A stretch of DNA of 64,000 nucleotides from Diphasiastrum complanatum (Eukaryota > Streptophyta > Lycopodiopsida > Lycopodiales > Lycopodiaceae). Below the pieces are notes generated by a model that was not told the DNA's origin, did no database searches, and saw only the letters and a list, made by a program, of their open reading frames with translations. The stretch lies in assembly GCA_029204225.1 (NCBI GenBank), contig CM055109.1, forward strand, positions 29,448,361 through 29,512,360, read 5' to 3'. Both the position numbers and the translations under genes were made by a program. Below are positions 57,484 to 64,000 of this stretch, piece by piece; the stretch's first letter is position 1, and every line of letters begins with the position of its first letter.

Positions 57484-59310
57484 GTTGTTGCTAGTAGAGA
57501 TGTACTTTTTGATGAATCTCTCCAAGCCAAAGGAAAGGTGACTTCCAACAACACTCAACTTGTCAAAGATCATGCTATGGCCGAGGAGGAGCTTCATGAA
57601 GATGAAGACCAAGTGGAACCTACTCCAAGTCCAAGGGTGCCAAGAAGATCAACAAGGACAAGGATTGAGCCATCAAGGCTCACTTATAGTGACAAAGGGG
57701 AGCAAAGGGAAGATTCTCAACTACTCAACTCTTATACTTTCTTGACTACTATGCTTGAAGAACCAACTAGTTTTGAGGAAGCAAATAAGTCTCAATATTG
57801 GAGGAAAGCTATGCAAGTAGAGTTTGATGCATTAATGGAAAATCAAACTTGGAAACTTGTTGATTTACCTTATGGAAAGAAGCCTCTTACTTGTAAATGG
57901 ATATATAAATTGAAATATAATCAAGATGGTTCCATTCATAAGTACAAAGCTAGACTTGTAGCAAAAGGTTTTTTGCAAGTCAAAGGCATAGATTATGATG
58001 AAACCTTTGCACCTGTTGCAAAGCTTGTGACCATTAGATTATTCATATGTCTTGCAACTTCTTTCAAATGGGAGCTCTTCCAACTTGATGTGACAAATGC
58101 TTTCTTGAATGGATTCTTGGAAGAGGAAATCTACATGTGCCAACCCGAGGGCTTCATCAAAGATGGAGAAGAAGACAAGGTGTGTCTCTTGAAGAAGAGT
58201 CTTTATGGACTCAAGCAAGCACCAAGAGCATGGTACTCTAGGTTGCATTCCTATCTTATTTCCATTGGATTTGTTGTAAGTTCTTATGAACCATCATTGT
58301 ACTACAAATGTAATGATGGAAAGATCATTATCTTAGTTTTATATGTTGATGACATTATACTCACAGGAAATGATCTAGATGGCATTAAGAATGTAAAAGT
58401 TTCCTTGTCTAGTGAATTTAAGACGGTAGATCTAGGACTTCTTAAAGTTATACTTGGAATAGAAGTCACTAGAAGTAATGATTTTACCTTCATATGTCAA
58501 TCTAAGTATGCTAGATCAATCTTAGCAAGATTTGGCATGATTGATTGTAAAGGAGTTGAAACTCCTATGGAACTAAGTGTAAAAGGTTCTAAGGAAAGTG
58601 ATGAAGCATCCTTTGAGGACATCACTACCTATAGAATGCTTATTGGTTCCTTGATATACTTAACTATCACTAGACCAGATCTTAGTTTTTGTGTTGGCAA
58701 GTTGAGTCAATACATGCAAAGTCCATTAATGTGTCATTGGAAAGGAGCAAAAAGGGTGTTAAGGCACATCTTGGCTACAAAAGACTTTGGCATAGTTTAT
58801 GAAATGACTAATATTTGTTTGAGAGCATATTCGGACTCAAGTTTTGTAGGTGACAAGATGGATAGAAGATCCATAAGTGCATTTGCTACATTCTTATGTG
58901 GTGAAGTTATATCTTGGCTTTCCAAAAAGCAAGATACCATCTCTCTTTCATCAACAGAATCCGAATATAAACCTATGACAACAACAACAAAGGAGGTTCT
59001 TTGGCTTAAAAGGCTTTTGGAGGAGCTACATGTGATCAAGGATGCAGATATTCCATGCATATATTGTGATAATCAAGCAGCTCAACAAATTGCAAACAAT
59101 CCAGTCTTCCATGCTCGAACAAAGCACATCGAGATTGCACATCATTTTGTGAGGGAGAAAGTGCAAGCAAAGGAGATCAAGCTTATTCATGTTTCATCAT
59201 CAGATTGCATTGCTGATATACTCACCAAGGCATTGCCTAAAGATCCATTTATAAAATTAAGATTGGCTCTTGGAGTTATAGATAGATCTATGCTAGATTT
59301 ACCAAGCTAG
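57484..59310 (+). CDS. Copia-B polyprotein part 2: reverse transcriptase and RNase H
   Basis: The same polyprotein continues one base out of frame from VVASRDVLFDE after the A run. A one-base gain in the homopolymer explains the shift. The linker has a RRSTRTR motif. RT shows KWIYKLKYNQDGSIHKYKAR, FQLDVTNAFLNG and the catalytic YVDD (58342-58353). RNase H shows AYSDSSFVGD, ISWLSKKQ and SLSSTESEY, with the final SSDCIADILTKALP. The stop is at 59310, just before the polypurine tract. The absence of stops over more than 600 codons agrees with recent activity of the family. Confidence 0.93.
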   Translation, partial: VVASRDVLFDESLQAKGKVTSNNTQLVKDHAMAEEELHEDEDQVEPTPSPRVPRRSTRTRIEPSRLTYSDKGEQREDSQLLNSYTFLTTMLEEPTSFEEANKSQYWRKAMQVEFDALMENQTWKLVDLPYGKKPLTCKWIYKLKYNQDGSIHKYKARLVAKGFLQVKGIDYDETFAPVAKLVTIRLFICLATSFKWELFQLDVTNAFLNGFLEEEIYMCQPEGFIKDGEEDKVCLLKKSLYGLKQAPRAWYSRLHSYLISIGFVVSSYEPSLYYKCNDGKIIILVLYVDDIILTGNDLDGIKNVKVSLSSEFKTVDLGLLKVILGIEVTRSNDFTFICQSKYARSILARFGMIDCKGVETPMELSVKGSKESDEASFEDITTYRMLIGSLIYLTITRPDLSFCVGKLSQYMQSPLMCHWKGAKRVLRHILATKDFGIVYEMTNICLRAYSDSSFVGDKMDRRSISAFATFLCGEVISWLSKKQDTISLSSTESEYKPMTTTTKEVLWLKRLLEELHVIKDADIPCIYCDNQAAQQIANNPVFHARTKHIEIAHHFVREKVQAKEIKLIHVSSSDCIADILTKALPKDPFIKLRLALGVIDRSMLDLPS

Positions 59311-59325
59311 ATTTTTGAGGAGGAG
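59311..59325 (+). promoter_or_regulatory. Polypurine tract of copia-B
   Basis: The purine stretch gaggaggag directly precedes the 3' LTR, the expected plus-strand primer. Confidence 0.85.
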
Positions 59326-60154
59326 TGTGAAAAATGCAAAAATAAGCTTGGTAGAGGCCAAAAATCTTGTATATAGGATGATTACACATGTGTGGAGTCT
59401 GTTCCCATGAGTGAAAATAGTGTACTTGTCATGTACCATAATCATATAGGTTGTACATATGATTTAATTCAAGTTCTAGTGGCTAAAAAGGCCAAAAACT
59501 AGTTTTCTAGACATATGACACATGGCATCAATCTATTGATTGCATGAGCCACATCCTTTGGTAAGGTGTCACATCCCATGTGTAGAGGACAACTCACATG
59601 TGTGGAATAAGCTGAAGTAGACGAATTTTGACTTCTAGAAGATTTTCAAGTATATCTCCATATAGAAGGAAAATGGACCAAAAGTGCTCAAAATAGAAGG
59701 TTTTGTCCAAGTGTCAGTTTTGCATGATGAATCATCATATGACAAAGCACCTTCACACATGTGGGATCAAAGGGATGATCAGTACCATGAGCTCCCACTT
59801 ATTGTATATATAGAGCCACATTTGGCCATAATCATTGTGAGACACCAATCTTGATTTTGGAAGCAATTTTGAGTGATTCTCTCCATTTGTCTACATTTGT
59901 TTTGATTGTTTTGAGGTTCTATCAATGTGTACTTTTAGGTTGGAGTCCGTACTCAGACAATGTTTCACACGTGTGAAACCATAAAGTGCACTTACCTTCA
60001 ATTAATGATTGTTCTTGTTAGGATATTGTGTCTAGAATTAATCTAGATTGATCTTGATCTGAAGTAGATCGATAGATCAAGTAATCTGACAACCAATCCC
60101 TCTTGAGGATCAGATTAGGATCCACTCTTGGTCCTTTTTGTACTTTTTTCCACA
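59326..60154 (+). repeat. 3' LTR of copia-B
   Basis: Matches 54420-55245 nearly base for base. Differences include a small insertion near 59998 and scattered transitions. It ends CCACA, followed by the ttgac target site. Confidence 0.95.
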
Positions 60155-60268
60155 TTGACAACCGCACAAGATCAGGTAGATAAAATAGTGCAAGATGCCA
60201 AGCAATAGGTGCAGCTGCTGAAGGGGCAATTACAGATGGCCAAACAAGATCGCACACGACTTCAAGGT

Positions 60269-60782
<514 letters not shown>

Positions 60783-61256
60783 CCAATTATCCATCAGCCC
60801 TACAGGTGGACAATATCAGTGGATTTCCACTGGGCTTTACATGCGTACCAGCGAGAGTATGTCCACTCTCCAGATCCGTTGTGAATAGCCTGTTTAAAAG
60901 GAGAACAAGCCTACATCCACATGCCAACCTTCACAAGAAATTAACTTGAACGAAGATTAAGAATCAAACAACCACATTCCATTAGAAAAAATTCTTAACC
61001 ACAAAAGCTATAAAGGGAACGTGTGCACCTTGTAAAGAAAATCGGCTGCTCTAATACCAAATGTTACAACTCCCATGAATCTCCGATTGCCTTGAAGGTT
61101 CCGTATAACAACCCATACCAGTGACAACACACCGTATCCACCCATTCATAGGGTCACAACCCACCCACCCCCATGCATTAGAGTTATCGACATAGTCATG
61201 CCCAGTTGAGCCTCCTACAATAATTAGCGTTTTATGCCAACAACCATTGCACTCTC
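60783..61256. other. Non-coding stretch between LTR fragments
   Basis: No gene seen. The sequence is slightly richer in C and A. It is probably flanking or unclassified element DNA. Confidence 0.4.
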
Positions 61257-61521
61257 CCTAGCATACATCTCCTGGCCTGGAGATACATCCTGGCTCATGC
61301 ATGTGCTCTCCATCCACCAACTCCCGGGTAGACTGAGTGAATAGAAAGAGGGAAACCCCACCACTATATAGGCATAGCATAGTGGGTCCCATCAAGCACG
61401 GTCCTGTCGACGACATGTGACCACCTAGGATGGTGATGCGTGGCACCCAAACAAGTTGATAATGCTAGGCCTGTGTCATGCCCCTTGCGAGACCATCACT
61501 AAAGGGTGTACCGTTATGGTA

Positions 61522-61523
<2 letters not shown>
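61257..61523 (-). repeat. Second copy of the chromodomain-gypsy LTR block
   Basis: Matches 40141-40410 over about 266 bp with scattered differences. The last few bases (TGTTA on minus) are replaced by a CT microsatellite (61524-61561). It carries neither the adjoining polypurine tract nor the chromodomain found beside the first copy, so it is a detached fragment. Confidence 0.85.

Positions 61524-61561
<38 letters not shown>
61524..61561. repeat. (CT)n microsatellite
   Basis: A run of about 19 CT units at the exact junction between the LTR fragment and a gypsy integrase remnant. Confidence 0.97.
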
Positions 61562-61563
<2 letters not shown>

Positions 61564-61564
61564 A

Positions 61565-62190
61565 ATTTACGTCATAACTCAATTCACCAATCATTTTCAA
61601 ATTTTTTGAAACATCCGTAAAACTTTGGAGCTGATTTTTCTCTTTGAGTCTTCTTTAATTTAGTATATCTATAAGGTTGTAACCTTAGATATACGAAGTC
61701 TCCCTCTGCAAACTCGCAATCAGTTCTCTTCTAATCAACAAATTATTTCATTCATTGTTGAGCTGCTTTGATGTGCTTCTAATTAGCTTTTAAAATAGTT
61801 TGCAATGTATTGAATTTGGTCCACTGCTACTGGAGCTACAACTTCAGTTAAATCCACATTGATGGGTTTTAATATAGTTCATAGCCATACAATGCGTAGA
61901 AATGTGTCATGCCAATTGATACAATGTGGAGTGACATTATAGCAAAAATCAACTAGATACAACCATTTTATCCACTTTGTTTAATGATCTGATACAAAAT
62001 GTCATAAATGGCACTCCAACCATTGATTGACCCTTTTTGTTTGTCCATCAATTTTTTGATAAAAAGATGTACTTAAACTCAATTTAATGCCTAACTTATT
62101 CATTAACACTTTCCAGAAATGGGAAAGAAATCTGCTATGCCTATTGGTCCAATATCTATTCTGGAATTCCACGTAATTTGTAAACATTCT
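61565..62190 (-). pseudogene. Ty3/gypsy integrase remnant
   Basis: The minus strand reads RFLSHFWKVLMNKLGIKLS, then DGQTKRVNQWLE (integrase core; the usual Glu after GQT reads Lys), then a C-terminal part FAEGDFVYLRLQPYR and SAPKFYGCFKKFEND, with stops and frame changes. The LQPYR motif differs from the integrase at 40.4-41.2 kb, so it is another gypsy family. Confidence 0.82.
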
Positions 62191-62717
62191 TTAAGAATAT
62201 TTGCACTACATTGTCAATGGTTTTGTAAGGCATGAAATAGCTAGAAATTAGAGTTAATCTGATATACATTTTATAAGCTTCAAATTAAATGTATAGTTTA
62301 TTAGATTTACTGTTTTCAATAGTATTCAAAACTTGCCGCTATCGTCGGGCACTGGTCCCATAGCTGGCTACTTGGATTAGTTGAGTAGCCACACGTAGGA
62401 AAAAATTGGCTTGTATAGTAGATTTCAGTTTCATCATGCTATACTCAGGGGCATGTCCAAGGTTTGTCCGTATTTTAGCCCATGTTGGGCCTATTAGTCA
62501 GAGAGGTGCCTATTTTAGTGTATTGACTCTTGCTAAGCCCATGCATGTTGGGGCTTTCACTATACATACAGATTTCCCTTGTAATATAGTTAACTTTTGT
62601 TGTGCCATCTTTGAGAGCTTGAGAGGTGTAGCTATGGTGAATGAATTAGTAAGTTTCTTGCTCTCATAAGCAATTACTCCATCTGACTAAGTTAAGGTAG
62701 TCCATATAATTCCAAAC
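62191..62717. other. Non-coding stretch
   Basis: No supported gene. The plus frame at 62406-62669 has no recognisable motif. Confidence 0.4.
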
Positions 62718-62997
62718 TGTTAGAGATCTAGACACCACAGTAGGGAAAACACTAATTGATCCACCCAGTCTCGCCAACTCCCTCTATGGAGTAAGCCCCT
62801 CCTAGCCTAGTGTGAAGACTAGTAGAATGCATACTGCCAAGTGTCGGCCACGTGGCATTGACATGGCTGACTGCATGTCAGGACTCAACATGGGGCCCTA
62901 TCCTGCTGAGAGGGTCCCTAGGTTGTGTTATGCCCGCCCTGTGGTATCTGACCTCCTATGTTCTCTAGGGTTCGGCACTGTTTACAAGCTCATAACA
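62718..62997 (-). repeat. Probable 3' LTR of a chromodomain gypsy
   Basis: On minus it starts TGTTATGAGC directly after a polypurine tract (aagggggaggaag, 62998-63010) and ends TCTCTAACA, giving a 280-bp TG...CA unit. It contains a ccacgtggca G-box near 62850. The right (upstream) border is well supported. The other rests on the CA. Confidence 0.6.
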
Positions 62998-63010
62998 CTT
63001 CCTCCCCCTT

Positions 63011-63580
63011 AAGAACTATCTTGGTCCTCTAAGAAATTTTTTAGAAATAACTTGCCAAGAATGCTACCCCTTTCCCAAGTGGCATTCTCAACAGGCTAAT
63101 TTGTCCACTTGATTAGATATTCTTGGTTTAGAGAATGATGGGTCTGTGTCTCTCTACTACTTAGGATCTCCTCTGGTTCATGTGGAAGTTGCTGATAATC
63201 CAATGGGAGAACTAGAACATTGTCCCCTACTAGATTTTTAAATTTGGTTAAGGCTTTTCGTAATTGACTTACATGAAAAACTAGAAAAACCTTACTGTTG
63301 CGTGAGAGTTCTAGTTCATAGGTGTCCTCACCTAGTCTCCTACTAATGGTAAAAGGACCACAATACCTAGGAGACAATTTAGCACACACTCCTGATTTGA
63401 GAGTTTTAGAATCAATTGGGACTCGTAAATAGACTTTCTTACCAGTAGAGAATTGCAGATTTCGTCTGTGTGGATCTGCATAATCAAGGCATATAGGCGC
63501 AAGGCACATAGCAACAACCTGTAAATCCGGAGCAACATCCTCGTTTGTTTTAGACGACCTTCAGGATTTTCTCTCTTCAC
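63011..63580 (-). pseudogene. Gypsy integrase tail and chromodomain
   Basis: The minus frame reads LQFSTGKKVYLRVPIDSK, AKLSPRYCGPFTISRRLG, TYELELSRNSKVFLVFHVSQL (integrase C-terminal domain). A chromodomain-like end follows (EEILSSRETQTHHSL, EYLIKWTN, then NATWERGSIL after a stop). It is followed by a polypurine tract and LTR in the right order. The rest of pol is not present in the window. Confidence 0.87.
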
Positions 63581-64000
63581 ATTTTTTGCAAGAAGCCGAA
63601 GGTGCCACCAAAAAGACGGTTGTCTTTAAAATAGCTTAACGCATGAAATGACCTTCGAAAATTTTCTCTCTCTTCGCATTTTTTGCAAAGAGCCGAAGGT
63701 GTGTAAAAACAGTTAAATTTTTGAACTATGAAAGTGTCGCATTTTGGAAAATGCGATAAAGCCGAGGCTGTTGAAAACATAGTTCATTTCTGCAGACTGT
63801 CGCGACACTTAGAGTATTTTTGTAGATTGTCGCGAAAGTAATGTATTTCTACAGACTTGTTCTAAATGCTAATTTCGTGGAAGTTTTTGAAGATGGCCAA
63901 TTCTTTAATGATTTCAAATTATTGAACTTAACATCTGAACTTGAAATTATGACAGAATTGGTTACCCTTTGCTAGAGATCAGTCGGAAGCCTGTTTTAGA
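63581..64000. other. Non-coding end of window
   Basis: No gene seen. The word gccgaaggtg and the word gtcgcga recur several times with ttttgcaa/gcatttt nearby, similar in flavour to the LTR minisatellite at 41.4-41.9 kb. It may be the start of another LTR running off the window. Confidence 0.35.

Larger units (their letters stand above)
54420..60154 (+). mobile_element. Copia-B: young Ty1/copia element with both LTRs
   Basis: The element is bounded by LTRs 54420-55245 and 59326-60154, both TG...CA, which differ at roughly 18 of about 826 positions by eye. Flanking target sites are ctgac (54415-54419) and ttgac (60155-60159), a 5-bp duplication with one change. It sits inside the third ORF of the gypsy. 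It keeps a nearly complete pol, but most of gag is deleted and there is a one-base frameshift in pol. Confidence 0.96.
44185..60268 (+). mobile_element. Tat/Athila-like Ty3/gypsy element, 3' truncated, carrying a nested copia
   Basis: Order: 5' LTR (44185-44933), Asp-tRNA-type primer site, long leader, gag with four zinc knuckles, protease, RT, RNase H, integrase, a spacer, then an extra ORF interrupted by copia-B (54420-60154) and resuming for about 110 bp. The primer type and the presence of an ORF after integrase point to the Tat/Athila branch. No 3' LTR is found. Sequence switches at 60268 to a copia-A-type LTR. Point stops and frameshifts throughout show it is inactive and older than copia-B. 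Confidence 0.88.

Overview
The window is AT-rich plant nuclear DNA. This rests on one long split gene of a plant-specific protein family, many decayed LTR retrotransposons, a MULE-like short element, microsatellites, and no bacterial-type operons. The species cannot be named from the sequence. I worked by eye; no alignment or database search was run.

Region 1 (1-14.5 kb) is a graveyard of transposable elements. It holds a minus-strand Ty3/gypsy fragment (1199-3110), a cluster of short palindromes (about 3.1-3.4 kb), a possible Ty1/copia LTR with a primer-binding-like site (3.47-4.25 kb), a striking 151-bp fold-back (5149-5299), a broken copia integrase (6.96-8.15 kb), unassigned decayed coding-like DNA (8.2-10.3 kb), and a possible LINE reverse-transcriptase trace near 13.2 kb.

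Region 2 (14.5-38 kb) holds the only clear host gene. It is on the minus strand and encodes a PH-START-DUF1336 protein of the ENHANCED DISEASE RESISTANCE 2 (EDR2) type. I could place 22 coding exons with GT-AG borders and matching phases, except for one junction (exon 14 to 15) where a short exon is probably missing from my model. Its introns carry several young rearrangements: a microhomology-type tandem duplication, a duplicated decayed exon 8, a 31-bp GC-rich minisatellite, G-run tracts on the sense strand, a 27-bp perfect stem close to a 5' splice site, a MULE-like insertion and a gypsy integrase remnant. A GC-rich, CT-rich leader and G-boxes lie upstream (37.2-38.0 kb).

Region 3 (38-64 kb) is a nest of retrotransposons. 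A minus-strand chromodomain gypsy (40138-41181) is cut by a copia element (copia-A: LTR 41182-42700, then gag-protease to 44184). Copia-A is cut by a Tat/Athila-like gypsy (LTR from 44185, gag, protease, RT, RNase H, integrase, then a third ORF). The third ORF is cut by a young copia (copia-B, 54420-60154, both LTRs present). The gypsy stops abruptly at 60268 against part of a copia-A-type LTR, so a deletion has probably removed its 3' end. Two further minus-strand gypsy fragments follow (61.26-62.19 kb and 62.7-63.6 kb). The least explained coding sequence is the third ORF of the Tat-like gypsy (52884-54419, continuing at 60155).
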